The notes under the pieces were generated by a model. The model was not told the origin of the DNA. It ran no database searches and was given only the letters and a program-made list of their open reading frames with translations. This document shows, one piece after another, positions 1-9,688 of a stretch of DNA of 64,000 bases; the first letter of the stretch is position 1; each line of letters begins with the position of its first letter. The DNA is from JANXUC01 sp964619065 (GTDB taxonomy: Bacteria > Acidobacteriota > Terriglobia > Terriglobales > Acidobacteriaceae): assembly GCA_964619065.1 (NCBI GenBank), contig CAZUCC010000016.1:12221-76220 (forward strand). The letters are read 5' to 3'. The position numbers and the translations under genes were made by a program.

Positions 1-27
1 TGTTGCGCACATTCTTGCCGGTTAGGA

Positions 28-3000
28 CTAGAAGGTGAATTTGCCTACTAAAGCGATGCTCCGCGCGTTGCTGGCAAATACCGACTTGGGATTGTTGAAG
101 TTTGCGTTACCCGGTGTCACATAACTCTGGTAGTTGGAACCAAACGTGTTAAACGAAGTGATGTCATTTACTCCAAGCCCCTGTCCAGGATTGCTTCCCG
201 GAATGAACTGTGCATGGTTAATGATGTTGTTAAATTGTGCTCCGAAGCGGAACTTCATTCTTTCATTGATCGCCACATCCTTGTACACCCCGAGATCAAT
301 GTTGTTCGTCGGCCGGGTCGCCAAGGTGTTGCGTCCGCTATTCGCAAGAGCGCCCGGACCACCACGAATATACCGGGCGTTAGGGGTCGTCGCTAGATAG
401 CCTACAACCCAGGGACTCGGGTCAAAATTCGGATCGGGGTCGCCGTTGCAGGAATTTCCCGAGGGCAGTCCGCTATTACAGAGATTAATCACATCGCTCC
501 CCGTTCCCCCCACTCCACTCGGATTGACGATGACCCGATCTCCCGCAGCATCAGAATTCAGGTTGACATCCTGTGTGGACTGAACCGTCACGTACTGAGG
601 AGATTCATAGGTATATACCGGGCTGAATGACCAGTTCCCCACCACATTCTTCATGACCCAATTCGACCCCTTGAAAGGTTGCAGATCGTAAACCGCTGCC
701 AGGGTAAAGCGGTGGGTACGGGAAAGAGCCGATACCGACTTTTCTGGTTTCCAGTTTTGGAAATCTTGCGGACGGCGTGGAGTCAAGTCCGTCGAGTGAA
801 AATCCGCTGTGCTGTTATCGATGGCGCGGCTCCAGGTGTAAGCCCCTTGAAACGTCCAGCCATTGCTAAAGCGACGCACGAGACTGGTCTGTAATCCGTG
901 ATAGGAGGAATCGCCGATCGGCAGATCCGCAACAATATTACTTCCGAAGCCTGCGCTCTCATAGGCGGGCACGAAGCGCGTCCCGGCGCTCTGCAAAGAA
1001 TCCAGTGTGTTCGGAAGAGCATCCAGAGTCGACTGCGATGGCGCCTGAAGATAGGTTGGCAGGAAATGCGTGCTGTCGGTCAGAGTCCGCACGTTGATCC
1101 TATCTTGCACATCCAAATGGACGCCGCGAGTCCCCACGTACCGAACTTCGGCGGTAAAGTCTTTGGCAAATGAATGCTGTACTCCTAAATTCCATGAGAT
1201 GGAGTACGGCAATTTCTGGTTTGGCGGTATCCAGTTGGACGTGGTCGCTCGAGCCGTGGCCTCGTCGAGGACGGAAATGCCACTGCCTCCTCCAGAGAGA
1301 CCACCGTTTGCCAGGAATTGCGAAGTCGGATTGTTGGTGTCGACGTCATTCGTGGCGCCAACCTGGGGCGGTACGGCCAGGCTGCCGATATTGTCATACA
1401 GGACGTCGTATGCCAGCCCAAAACCGGCACGGATCGAGGTGTTTCCGCTGTTCCCCGGAGAATATGCAATTCCGAGGCGCGGCGCCCAATTGTTCTTTTG
1501 CGCTCGTGGGGCGCTGAATATGAGCGGTTGCCGGATCGCATCTACAATGATGCTCGGCGTGTTGGACAGGCTGTTCAGCGCCTGCAGGGCCTCGCTCTGC
1601 GGAATCGTCGTGTACTCGTAGCGCACTCCAAGATTCAGATTCAGGTGCGGATTCAATCGCCAACTATCGTTTGCGTACCAGTAGATCGCCTTCTGATTGC
1701 CATAGTAGGTGAGCGCACCTGTACTGCGTTCGCCGAAATTGTCGGGAGAATTGTCCTCCAGGAAAACCTGAGTACTGTTGTAGATGTAGTCCCCGCGTTT
1801 ACGCTGAGTAAACTGCTGCGGTGCAATGTACTCGCGATATTCCATCCCAAATTTCAGGCTGTGATTGCCTTTGTTCCAAGTAATGTTATCCACAGTCTGA
1901 TAAAGATTCTGAATGTTGAATTGCGGCGATTGGGAGTCGGGACCTATGTTGAGGCCTGATCCCAAATCGTTCAACGTGATATTGGGAAATGCGTCTAATC
2001 CAGGAAATTGGAATCCCCCGTCCGGCAGAGTGTTGGCATAACGATTGAACCCGACACGGAGCTCATTGATCACGTTAGGCTTGAACGTGTGGTATTCGCT
2101 GAGGTTAAACAAATACCAGCGGAAAGGCTCAATCGTATAAAACGCTGACAGGTTGGCATTGGTGTTGATCCTATCCAGCTTGTTGTAAACGTAGCGTCCG
2201 CGAACTTGGTCGCGTTCGGAAATGTTGTAGTCGACACTTTGTACAAAGTTTTCGTAGTTTTGGAATGCAGGGGCACTGATCGATACGTTTCCAATCTCCA
2301 CTGTCCCAGCAGCGCATGTTCCATTTGCCGCAGCCGGAGCGTATGGTAGACACCCTGCAGGAGCTCCGCCCACAGGTACATATTTCTGGAAGACCCCAAA
2401 ATTCGTGGCGCTGAGATTCGGATCGCCTGAGATTGCGGTTAAGCCGGCTGTTGTTGGTGCTTGCACCAAGCCGCCACTGGTCCCTGTAAGGCCTATCGGT
2501 TGGCGCTCAAAGTTGGTGAAGAAGAAAAGCTTATTCTTTACGATGGGCCCACCGAAAGTGGCTCCGTACCGGTTACTGTCAAAACGAGGATTCGATTTAA
2601 GGCCCTGCAATGCATAGACATTGTCTACAGCATTGAGGTTACGATTCCGGAAGTACTCGTACACCATTCCGTGGAAGGAGTTTGTACCACCCTTGATCAC
2701 TGTGTTGAATTGGCCACCGGAGGAATGACCGAATTCAGCGCCAAACTGATTCTGCAGAAGCGTAAAGCTATCCACTGCATCATTCGGCACCACAATCAGG
2801 TATCCAGTCACCGTCTTGTTATTGTTGTCCACACCTTCCACTGTGAAGTTGTTGTTGTATGGGCGCTGCCCACCAACAGATGGGCCCGCTCCAAGACCCA
2901 GAGAACTGGATTGGGCAACCCCAGAGCTCAACAGGGAAAGATTTAATACCCCGGCGCCAAGGCCGCCAGCGGAAGTAAGTCCAAGATCCTGCGAAAAGCG

Positions 3001-3438
3001 GTCATTGTAAGTGGATTGTAGTTGTGCCGTTGTCGTATCGATGGTTACCGCCTCGCCTAGAACTTCTACGGTCTCGCCAACGCTGCTCGGCGAAAGCGTA
3101 ACGTTGAGTGTGCCGGTCTGGTTCAGGACAACTTCCACTTGTTGTTCAACCGCACGAAACCCTTGGGCCGAGGCCGTGATTCGATAGCTTCCGACGGGAA
3201 GGTTTTCAAAATGGTATGCGCCCGAGCCATTCGTAGTGACACTCGTTGCAACGCTCGTAGCTGAGTTCACTGCATTGACATTGGCGGCAACCACAGCCGC
3301 ACCCGTAGTATCCATCACGGTCCCGACCAGGTTGCCGCTAATAGCTTGACCAAATGCAGCACTGCATGGCATAGCGATCAATGTCAGTAAAACGAGTCTG
3401 CAAAACAAGGCGTGAAATGTGGGAACCGTTCGATTCAT
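28..3438 (-). CDS. Oar-like TonB-dependent outer-membrane receptor
   Basis: Predicted outer-membrane TonB-dependent transporter of 1136 residues. I chose the ATG at 3438 because GGAGAG lies just before it and a signal peptide follows (hydrophobic core RLVLLTLIAMPCSAAFGQ); the frame is open about 67 codons further upstream, but that stretch is not signal-like. Residues about 33-115 form a carboxypeptidase-regulatory beta-sandwich (SGNLVGTVMDTTGAAV), followed by a plug (VEGVDNNN, FGAEFGHSSGGQFN, GGTNSFHG) and a long barrel ending in KFTF with the terminal Phe usual for outer-membrane proteins. The substrate cannot be read from the sequence. In Acidobacteriota such receptors usually import oligosaccharides or other large nutrients. 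No glycosidase or SusD-like partner is adjacent. It is transcribed alone, and the next gene upstream is a LytTR regulator on the same strand. Confidence 0.9.
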   Translation of the reverse strand: MNRTVPTFHALFCRLVLLTLIAMPCSAAFGQAISGNLVGTVMDTTGAAVVAANVNAVNSATSVATSVTTNGSGAYHFENLPVGSYRITASAQGFRAVEQQVEVVLNQTGTLNVTLSPSSVGETVEVLGEAVTIDTTTAQLQSTYNDRFSQDLGLTSAGGLGAGVLNLSLLSSGVAQSSSLGLGAGPSVGGQRPYNNNFTVEGVDNNNKTVTGYLIVVPNDAVDSFTLLQNQFGAEFGHSSGGQFNTVIKGGTNSFHGMVYEYFRNRNLNAVDNVYALQGLKSNPRFDSNRYGATFGGPIVKNKLFFFTNFERQPIGLTGTSGGLVQAPTTAGLTAISGDPNLSATNFGVFQKYVPVGGAPAGCLPYAPAAANGTCAAGTVEIGNVSISAPAFQNYENFVQSVDYNISERDQVRGRYVYNKLDRINTNANLSAFYTIEPFRWYLFNLSEYHTFKPNVINELRVGFNRYANTLPDGGFQFPGLDAFPNITLNDLGSGLNIGPDSQSPQFNIQNLYQTVDNITWNKGNHSLKFGMEYREYIAPQQFTQRKRGDYIYNSTQVFLEDNSPDNFGERSTGALTYYGNQKAIYWYANDSWRLNPHLNLNLGVRYEYTTIPQSEALQALNSLSNTPSIIVDAIRQPLIFSAPRAQKNNWAPRLGIAYSPGNSGNTSIRAGFGLAYDVLYDNIGSLAVPPQVGATNDVDTNNPTSQFLANGGLSGGGSGISVLDEATARATTSNWIPPNQKLPYSISWNLGVQHSFAKDFTAEVRYVGTRGVHLDVQDRINVRTLTDSTHFLPTYLQAPSQSTLDALPNTLDSLQSAGTRFVPAYESAGFGSNIVADLPIGDSSYHGLQTSLVRRFSNGWTFQGAYTWSRAIDNSTADFHSTDLTPRRPQDFQNWKPEKSVSALSRTHRFTLAAVYDLQPFKGSNWVMKNVVGNWSFSPVYTYESPQYVTVQSTQDVNLNSDAAGDRVIVNPSGVGGTGSDVINLCNSGLPSGNSCNGDPDPNFDPSPWVVGYLATTPNARYIRGGPGALANSGRNTLATRPTNNIDLGVYKDVAINERMKFRFGAQFNNIINHAQFIPGSNPGQGLGVNDITSFNTFGSNYQSYVTPGNANFNNPKSVFASNARSIALVGKFTF

Positions 3439-3768
3439 GAATTCTCTCCTCATATCCTGAAATCCCAACAGCAACCCCTGTCGGCGCGCACAGGCTCTGG
3501 CATTTGCCGCTCTCCGACCATATTTCTGAGCCATAGAGCAACAAACATGTTTGGTATGGACCGCATAATGTTGGGACGGAGTCCCGAGATTTCGGGGCGG
3601 ATTGCTACACATTTGGAACGGAGAGCCAGTAAAGATCATTGAGAAGGGCAGAGAAGGTATTTGCCTCTCAAGATAGTCGCTGAAGAGCCAGCACTAAAAT
3701 AAGGACATACACAAACGTCTTGGTTCTGTATGAAAAATCCAGCAGGAATAACGAGGAAGATATGAGGG
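3439..3768. promoter_or_regulatory. Upstream region of the first TonB receptor gene, with a 12-bp palindrome
   Basis: A 330-bp non-coding stretch between the LytTR stop and the receptor start. It holds the ribosome-binding site next to 3438 and a perfect palindrome CAAACATGTTTG at 3542-3553, about 104 bp upstream of the start codon. It could be an operator for the receptor gene. I see no convincing -35/-10 pair and no small gene. Confidence 0.3.
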
Positions 3769-4527
3769 TTACGCTTCTAACAGTTGCTGTACGCGTGCCC
3801 TATAGGTACGGCTCAGCGTAAGTTTGCGGCCGTCGCGAAGAATTACAACGTATTCCCCACCAAACCAGGGTTGCAATTCCTTGATGCGTTCGAGGTTCAC
3901 GATCGTCGAGCGGTGAATTCGCAGGAAGCGCTCGGGATCAAGACGCGCTTCCAAGCTTTGCATGGTTTCGCGGATTAGGTGGGTTTCTTTCCCTACGTAC
4001 AAATTCAGATAGTTACCGGCCGCCTCAACGTAGTCGATCTCTCCCGCCTTGAGAAACAGCACGCGCCCGCCGGATTTGATGACCAAACGCTCCACTGGCT
4101 TTCGTCCAGCTTGAACGTCCTTCAGCAGCGACAACAACTCACCGCTCATCAAGCCGCCGTCAGTTCTACGGATTCGCTCTTTAGCTCGTTGTACCGCCTG
4201 TTGAAAGCGGCTCTCATCGAATGGCTTCAGCAGGTAGTCAACCGCTTGGGCATCGAACGCGCGCAGTGCATATCTGTCATATGCCGTCACAAAAATCACG
4301 GCTGGTAAAGATCCTTCCAGCGCCTCCAACAAATCAAATCCGTCAACTTCGGGCATCTGCACGTCCAAGAACAAAAGGTCGGGTTTGTCGCGCTCCAGCA
4401 GTTCCAGGGCCTGGCTGCCGCTGCCGCATTCGCCGACGATCTCAACCTCCCGATCTTCTCGGAGCAAGTCGCGGATTCGCTTTCGTGCCAGAGGCTCATC
4501 GTCAACAATCACAGCTCGAATTGCCAT
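3769..4527 (-). CDS. LytTR-family two-component response regulator
   Basis: Cytoplasmic transcription factor of 252 residues if started at the ATG at 4527, which gives the canonical receiver start MAIRAVIVDDEPLARKR. The receiver domain (1 to about 120) has the acidic pair DD, the phosphoacceptor Asp at about 55 (LFLDVQMPEVDG), the conserved Thr (VTAYD) and Lys (LLKPF). The LytTR DNA-binding domain follows (DYVEAAGNYLNLYV, FLRIHRSTIVNL) to the C-terminus. An in-frame ATG at 4647 has a better ribosome-binding site (AAGGTGA) and would add 40 residues, so the start is uncertain. The SRPBCC gene lies just upstream on the same strand and may be co-transcribed. No histidine kinase is encoded nearby, so the partner is unknown. 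Confidence 0.9.
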   Translation of the reverse strand: MAIRAVIVDDEPLARKRIRDLLREDREVEIVGECGSGSQALELLERDKPDLLFLDVQMPEVDGFDLLEALEGSLPAVIFVTAYDRYALRAFDAQAVDYLLKPFDESRFQQAVQRAKERIRRTDGGLMSGELLSLLKDVQAGRKPVERLVIKSGGRVLFLKAGEIDYVEAAGNYLNLYVGKETHLIRETMQSLEARLDPERFLRIHRSTIVNLERIKELQPWFGGEYVVILRDGRKLTLSRTYRARVQQLLEA

Positions 4528-4677
4528 TTCGGAGCCCCGGGTAACAGACACTTCGAATGTGTGGCCAGATGTATCGTTAGACGCAACAGAGGAAAAATAG
4601 TTTGGGTCCGATTCAAGCGGTCGACTAACTGCCCTGGATTCCATGTCACCTTCTCTCGCTTGCAAACTATCTTGAGT

Positions 4678-5130
4678 CTAAGAAACCGGCCGCCCCAAAC
4701 CCGTTTCCAAATAGGACTTGAGGCTCTTGCCTGCCAGCACCGTCCAACGCAGGTTCCAAGCATTGAAGCAGGCGCTGCGATTTTGCCAGCCGCGGTGATT
4801 GATCTCGACTTGTGTTCCCCCTCGATCGTTTCTCGATAAATGAAAGCGTACTCGAGTCCCCACGCACTCATCAGTGGGAGAACAGTGCAGGCGAGCCTCC
4901 AAACATTTCCATTCTACCGTTTGTCCCGACTCAAGCCGCTCCACCATGAGGAGGCAATCGTGCGGTACTCGTCCAAGCTTCAAGTATCCGCCGACAAAAC
5001 CCTCGACGCAGGCATCCGCCGACCACCAGCGCCGGAGATGGCGTTGTTCCGTCAAGGCCAAATACACCAGAGTCGGTTCAACATTGAAACAAAAACAGTG
5101 GGTAATGTGTTGTAACCTGCGTGACTGCAT
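4678..5130 (-). CDS. SRPBCC (AHSA1-like) domain protein
   Basis: Small predicted cytoplasmic protein of about 150 residues. The pattern HLRRWWSADACVEGFVGGY near the N-terminus, a central beta-rich part and the C-terminal helix with W(x)NRSACFNAWN resemble the START-like SRPBCC/AHSA1 fold, which forms a hydrophobic ligand-binding cavity. No ligand or reaction can be assigned. The gene ends 30-150 bp before the LytTR regulator on the same strand, depending on that gene's start, which suggests one transcript. The ATG at 5130 has only a weak ribosome-binding site, so the true start may lie a few codons inside. Confidence 0.6.
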   Translation of the reverse strand: MQSRRLQHITHCFCFNVEPTLVYLALTEQRHLRRWWSADACVEGFVGGYLKLGRVPHDCLLMVERLESGQTVEWKCLEARLHCSPTDECVGTRVRFHLSRNDRGGTQVEINHRGWQNRSACFNAWNLRWTVLAGKSLKSYLETGLGRPVS

Positions 5131-5323
5131 ACTTCAAAATATAAGCAGGCAGTCTGCCAATCGCAGGAAGATCATGTTGAAACACCACCGGGGACGAAAC
5201 GGGCGTGGAGAGGGCTAGAAACAATGTCCGTTGTGATGAAACAGTAAGGGCAAGACAAACCGCTCGTGCGCCATCTTCAAGGAACTGGATTCAGTGCGAT
5301 GAGCGCATCCGGAATTCCATAGC

Positions 5324-5854
5324 TCATTCTTTGTTCAAGCCTGTTTTGTTGTGCTCCACAGGTTCTTCCGTAACCCATTCCCAAGCTCGCTTCCCATTTG
5401 GCAACAGGACAGGCTTGGCCTCGCCATATTGTCCGAGCCGTCGTAAGATCGTCGTCACGGTCGCCACAGGATCACGGTGATTTTCCAGGGAAAACCCCTG
5501 GAATCGAAGCCTGTCGCGCACCTGATGAGCTCGCAACGGCATACGCGCTTGTAATAATGCTATCCGGCATGCGTTGGTCAATCCAGGCACGTGCGAGGGC
5601 TGGCCTTCACGCCCCGGCGTTCCCGATAAATCCATCGGCAGTACAGAGCAGTCAAATATCAGCGTCAGTCCCACCAACGTTTGTTTTACCGCGCCAATCC
5701 GCTTCATGATCTGCGAGCGTTGGCGCATAAGGGCGTCCAGTTCCTGACGAGCAGCGCGAACCACTTCCGCTGCGTGGTGAGAAAACGCCGCCGGATCGGT
5801 TCCCTCGCTCTGTATCTGGTTCACTATGGGTTCACTCACCACCCGACCAGCCAT
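5324..5854 (-). CDS. Hypothetical protein with C-terminal winged-helix-like domain
   Basis: A 176-residue protein whose function I do not know. I start it at the ATG at 5854 because GGAGG lies 8 bases before it; the frame is open about 40 codons upstream. The N-terminal half is helical and charged (HHAAEVVRAARQELDALMRQR), compatible with a short coiled coil. The C-terminal part (NACRIALLQARMPLRAHQVR, ATVTTILRRLGQYGEA, then a wing-like LLPNGKRAWEW) reads like a winged helix-turn-helix. I associate this architecture with acidobacterial proteins of unknown role, from memory rather than from a search. It is transcribed away from the amidohydrolase gene and has no obvious operon partner. Confidence 0.65.
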   Translation of the reverse strand: MAGRVVSEPIVNQIQSEGTDPAAFSHHAAEVVRAARQELDALMRQRSQIMKRIGAVKQTLVGLTLIFDCSVLPMDLSGTPGREGQPSHVPGLTNACRIALLQARMPLRAHQVRDRLRFQGFSLENHRDPVATVTTILRRLGQYGEAKPVLLPNGKRAWEWVTEEPVEHNKTGLNKE

Positions 5855-6161
5855 CGTCCGTGCCTCCAGAGGGAGAAGCTCTTTCTTATATTTAGACGAA
5901 TTCGAAGAAGAAAGGCGAGGAGTTCGTGGCGATGTCACAACCAATGGGACAAAGCGCATTGGGAGAGTGACCAATAACAGGAGTTCAAGCGTATTTAAGT
6001 GCTCCGACTGCGGGAGACGGGAGGGTTTGCTGTGTGCACATCAAAATTTGGGCATCGCTCCTTCCTGGCGATTAGCTTTGAGACGAAATTTCGATCGTGC
6101 TGATTGACACCTTCCCCGCCCCAGCACTACCATACGCGGTTCGCCTCCCTGAGGAGTTTTC
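5855..6161. promoter_or_regulatory. Divergent intergenic region between the HTH protein and the amidohydrolase
   Basis: About 307 bp between two divergent genes. It must hold promoters for both. The only elements I can point to are the ribosome-binding sites: GGAGG next to 5854 on the minus strand, and GAGGAG at about 6150 before the plus-strand ATG at 6162. I saw no clear operator repeat or small gene. Confidence 0.3.
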
Positions 6162-9100
6162 ATGAAACGTTCAACTGTTAGCATCTTCCTGACTTCGCTT
6201 GTCTTCGTTCTAAATCTTTCTTTTCTTGCAACCGCAGCGCCCGCCCAGCGCGCGAAAAAAGACAAGAACACGACGGCGAAGCCTGACGCCAAGAAGTCCG
6301 ATGCCAAGGAAGATCCTCTTCCTTTGAAGCCGGCACGCAAGATTGAGTTCACCACCGATGAAGGAACTTGGCTCTCGCTCGATGTTTCTCCCGACGGCCA
6401 GACCATCATATTCGACCTGATCGGCGACCTGTACTCCATGCCCATCTCCGGGGGAGAAGCAACGAAGGTGACCAGTGGTATGGGCTTCAATGGCCAACCC
6501 GCATACTCGCCAGACGGCAAGAAGATCGCGTTCACCAGCGATCGGGGGGGCTCGGAAAACGTTTGGATTGCCGACGCCAACGGCGCAAATCCCAAGCAAC
6601 TCAGCCACGACGAGCAAAGTGAATTCGCCTCTCCCGCATGGACCCCCGACGGGAACTATGTCATCGCTGGACGCACGACCCAGTTTCCTATCGGCGCTTC
6701 CGAACTATGGATGTACCACGTAAAAGGCGGCGGAGGTGTGCAAGTTACAAAGTCCCATACCAAATCTGACGCTAGGCCGCGTCAGTGGACGAACACCATC
6801 GGCGCCTCGCCCTCAAAGGATGGGCGGTATCTCTATTATGCTTCGCGCCAGAATCCTCATGGTTTCTATAATGTTACCCTCCCTCTCTCGCAGATCACAC
6901 GCCGCGATCGTATGACTGGCGATGAAGATCCGATTACCGACGCTCCCGGCAGCGCCATGCGTCCGGTAATTTCCCCAGATGGAACGAAACTCGTCTATGC
7001 CACGCGCTACGAAACGGAAACCGGATTCCGCATTCGCGACCTGAAGAATGGCGAGGAGCACTGGCTAAAATACCCTGTCCAGCGCGATGATCAGGAGTCC
7101 TTGTTCACGCGTGACTTTATGCCGGGCTATGCCTTCACGCCGGATGGAAAAGATGTGATCGCCTCTTGGGGAGGCAAAATTCACCGCATCTCTGTTGCTT
7201 CAGGCGACGAAAAAGAGATTCCCTTCACCGCAAAAGTCTCACGCGACCAAGGCCCAGACCTAAATCTGGCTATGCGGGTTGAGGAAGGCCCCGTGCAGCT
7301 GCGTCTGATTCAACAGCCCGTGCAATCACCCGACGGGCGGCGCCTGGTGTTCTCCGCCCTAACGCATCTGTATATCATGGATATTCCCGCGGGCACTCCC
7401 AAGCGCCTGACGAACACCGATTCCCGCGAATTCGGACCCGCATGGTCGCCAGATGGACAATGGATTGCCTATGTAACCTGGTCCGAAGATGGCGGGCAAA
7501 TTTGGAAGACGCGGGCCGACGGACAAGGCACGCCGCAACAATTGACGCGGGTTCCCGCCTACTACCGCGATTTAAGTTTTTCTCCCGATGGAACGAGACT
7601 TGTTGCTCTGCGCGCCCCCCGGCAAGCTCGCATCGAGCAATTCGACGAATGGGATCACACTACCGCGAATTTAGATCTCATCTGGCTCCCCTCTGACGGA
7701 GGCGATGCCAATCTGATTCTTCCTGCCCGGGGCGCGGCCCACCCCCATTTTGGATCGGAACCCGACCGTATTTATGTGTATTCCGAAAATGGTTTGATCT
7801 CGCTTCGCTATGACGGCACAGATCGCAGAACGCTTCTGAAGGTTGTCGGCAAGAGTTGGTTTCCCGATCCCGACAAACCCGATGGCACACCAGCCGATGA
7901 TGTGCGCATCAGTCCCGATGGCCAGTGGGCGTTAGCGCAGGTGAGCAATCAGGTCTATCTGTTGGCGGTTCCTCGCCTCGGCGGGGAAGCTGTAACTGTG
8001 GATGTCTCCAAGTCCCCGGTTCCCATGCGCAAAATCACTGAGGTTGGCGGCGACTATATGGATTTCGCCAACAACGGCAAAACTGTCGTTTGGGCAGAAG
8101 GCTCTACGTTTTTCCGACTGCCGACTGACCAGGTTGAATTTGAAACACCCAAAAAAGCTGACGACCAGAAGCCCAGCGACAAACCCGCACCGAAGCTGGC
8201 GTCACCCAAAGTTGCATACGTTCCTGTTCCGGAACCATCGGAGTCGGACACAAAGAAGGACGATAAGGGGAAGCTCCCTAAACTGCATCCCGAAGAGATT
8301 GCTGTGAACCTGCAATTCCCGCGGCACACGCCCTCGGGAACAGCGGTGCTTCGTGGCGCCCGCGTTATTACCATGCACGGCGATGACGTTATCGAAAACG
8401 GTGACATTGTTGTGAAGGACAATCGCATTGTCGCGGTGGGCAAGCAAGGTGCCGTCGCGGTCCCAACAGAAGCCAAAGTCATCGATGTCGCAGGCAAGAC
8501 TATCGTCCCTGGATTCATTGACACCCATCCGCACTGGAACGAAATTCGCCGGACCGTGATGGATGTGCAGAACTGGAGCTTTCTCGCCAACCTTGCCTAT
8601 GGTGTCACTGCGGGTCGGGATCCCCAGACTGCCACGAACGACATGTTCGCCTACCAGGATCTCGTCGATACCGGTGAAATTCTTGGCCCACGCGCCTACT
8701 CAACCGGTCCCGGTGTCTTCCCCGACACAGACTTTCAGTCTCTCGACGACGCCAAGGCTGTGGTTGAGCGCTACCGCAAGTTCTACCACACGACTTATCT
8801 CAAGTCGTATTTGGTCGGAAACCGCAAACAGCGTCAGTGGATGGTTATGGCCTGCAAACTGGAAGGTGTCATGCCAACGACCGAAGGCGGCCTGGACATG
8901 AAGCTCAATCTTACCCATGCGCTCGACGGCTTCAGCGGCAACGAACACAGCATGCCGATTACACCGTTGTTCAAGGATGTGGTCGAGTTCTGGTCACGCT
9001 CCGGTATCTTCTACACGCCTACCTTTATCGTGGCCTACGGCGGCCCTTGGGCGGAAAACTATTTCTACGAGACCACCGAAGTGCATGACGATGCCAAGGT

Positions 9101-9569
9101 TCGTCATTTCATTCCGCATAACATCGTAGATGATCGCGCACGCCGCCGTACTATATGGACTCGCAAAGACGAACTCGCTTTCCCGCGCCTCGCCGCGCAG
9201 GATAATAAGCTGATCAAGGCCGGAGGCAAAGTCTGTGTCGGCAGCCACGGACAGTTTCAGGGGCTCGGCTACCACTGGGAAATGTGGTCGCTCGCCTCGG
9301 GTGGTGTGAGTAATATGGAAGTTCTCAAATCAGCGACCCTCCATGGCGCAGAAGCCATTGGGTTAGCGCAAGACCTCGGCTCCATCGAAGCAGGTAAACT
9401 TGCCGACCTCGTTGTGCTGAATCAGAATCCTCTCGACGACATTCGTAATACCAATACGATTGATTATGTCATGAAAAATGGAGAGTTATTTCAGGGGGAC
9501 ACTCTGAACCAGGTTTATCCGGTCGAGAAACCGCTGGCACCGCTCTGGTGGTGGAACGAGAAACCATGA
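6162..9569 (+). CDS. Exported beta-propeller/amidohydrolase fusion protein
   Basis: A 1135-residue protein with a signal peptide (FLTSLVFVLNLSFLATAAPAQ) and a clear GAGGAG ribosome-binding site. Residues about 50-680 are a TolB/PD40-type beta-propeller with repeated SPDGQ/SPDGK blades. A Lys/Pro/Asp-rich linker (about 660-710) leads to a metal-dependent amidohydrolase domain (about 730-1110) opened by GARVITMHGDDVIENGDIVV and carrying the metal motif HPH at 789-791 (PGFIDTHPHW). The C-terminal signature GSIEAGKLADLVVLNQNP closes the barrel and beta-sandwich. Members of this family are annotated as hydrolases of cyclic amides or peptides, but substrates are mostly unproven. Where many amidohydrolases have a catalytic Asp, this protein reads VCVGSHGQFQGLG, which I recall as usual for the propeller-fused branch. 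The gene stands alone and is convergent with the sodium symporter. Confidence 0.85.
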   Translation: MKRSTVSIFLTSLVFVLNLSFLATAAPAQRAKKDKNTTAKPDAKKSDAKEDPLPLKPARKIEFTTDEGTWLSLDVSPDGQTIIFDLIGDLYSMPISGGEATKVTSGMGFNGQPAYSPDGKKIAFTSDRGGSENVWIADANGANPKQLSHDEQSEFASPAWTPDGNYVIAGRTTQFPIGASELWMYHVKGGGGVQVTKSHTKSDARPRQWTNTIGASPSKDGRYLYYASRQNPHGFYNVTLPLSQITRRDRMTGDEDPITDAPGSAMRPVISPDGTKLVYATRYETETGFRIRDLKNGEEHWLKYPVQRDDQESLFTRDFMPGYAFTPDGKDVIASWGGKIHRISVASGDEKEIPFTAKVSRDQGPDLNLAMRVEEGPVQLRLIQQPVQSPDGRRLVFSALTHLYIMDIPAGTPKRLTNTDSREFGPAWSPDGQWIAYVTWSEDGGQIWKTRADGQGTPQQLTRVPAYYRDLSFSPDGTRLVALRAPRQARIEQFDEWDHTTANLDLIWLPSDGGDANLILPARGAAHPHFGSEPDRIYVYSENGLISLRYDGTDRRTLLKVVGKSWFPDPDKPDGTPADDVRISPDGQWALAQVSNQVYLLAVPRLGGEAVTVDVSKSPVPMRKITEVGGDYMDFANNGKTVVWAEGSTFFRLPTDQVEFETPKKADDQKPSDKPAPKLASPKVAYVPVPEPSESDTKKDDKGKLPKLHPEEIAVNLQFPRHTPSGTAVLRGARVITMHGDDVIENGDIVVKDNRIVAVGKQGAVAVPTEAKVIDVAGKTIVPGFIDTHPHWNEIRRTVMDVQNWSFLANLAYGVTAGRDPQTATNDMFAYQDLVDTGEILGPRAYSTGPGVFPDTDFQSLDDAKAVVERYRKFYHTTYLKSYLVGNRKQRQWMVMACKLEGVMPTTEGGLDMKLNLTHALDGFSGNEHSMPITPLFKDVVEFWSRSGIFYTPTFIVAYGGPWAENYFYETTEVHDDAKVRHFIPHNIVDDRARRRTIWTRKDELAFPRLAAQDNKLIKAGGKVCVGSHGQFQGLGYHWEMWSLASGGVSNMEVLKSATLHGAEAIGLAQDLGSIEAGKLADLVVLNQNPLDDIRNTNTIDYVMKNGELFQGDTLNQVYPVEKPLAPLWWWNEKP

Positions 9570-9688
9570 GTGGATAAGAAATTCAGGGGCAGAGTTCAAG
9601 AAGACACGGCTCTAGAGTAGGTCTGAATAAGCCTTGCTTTAGGTAGTGCAACGCTTTGGCCCGGCAAAAACCATTCATACCTACTTTG

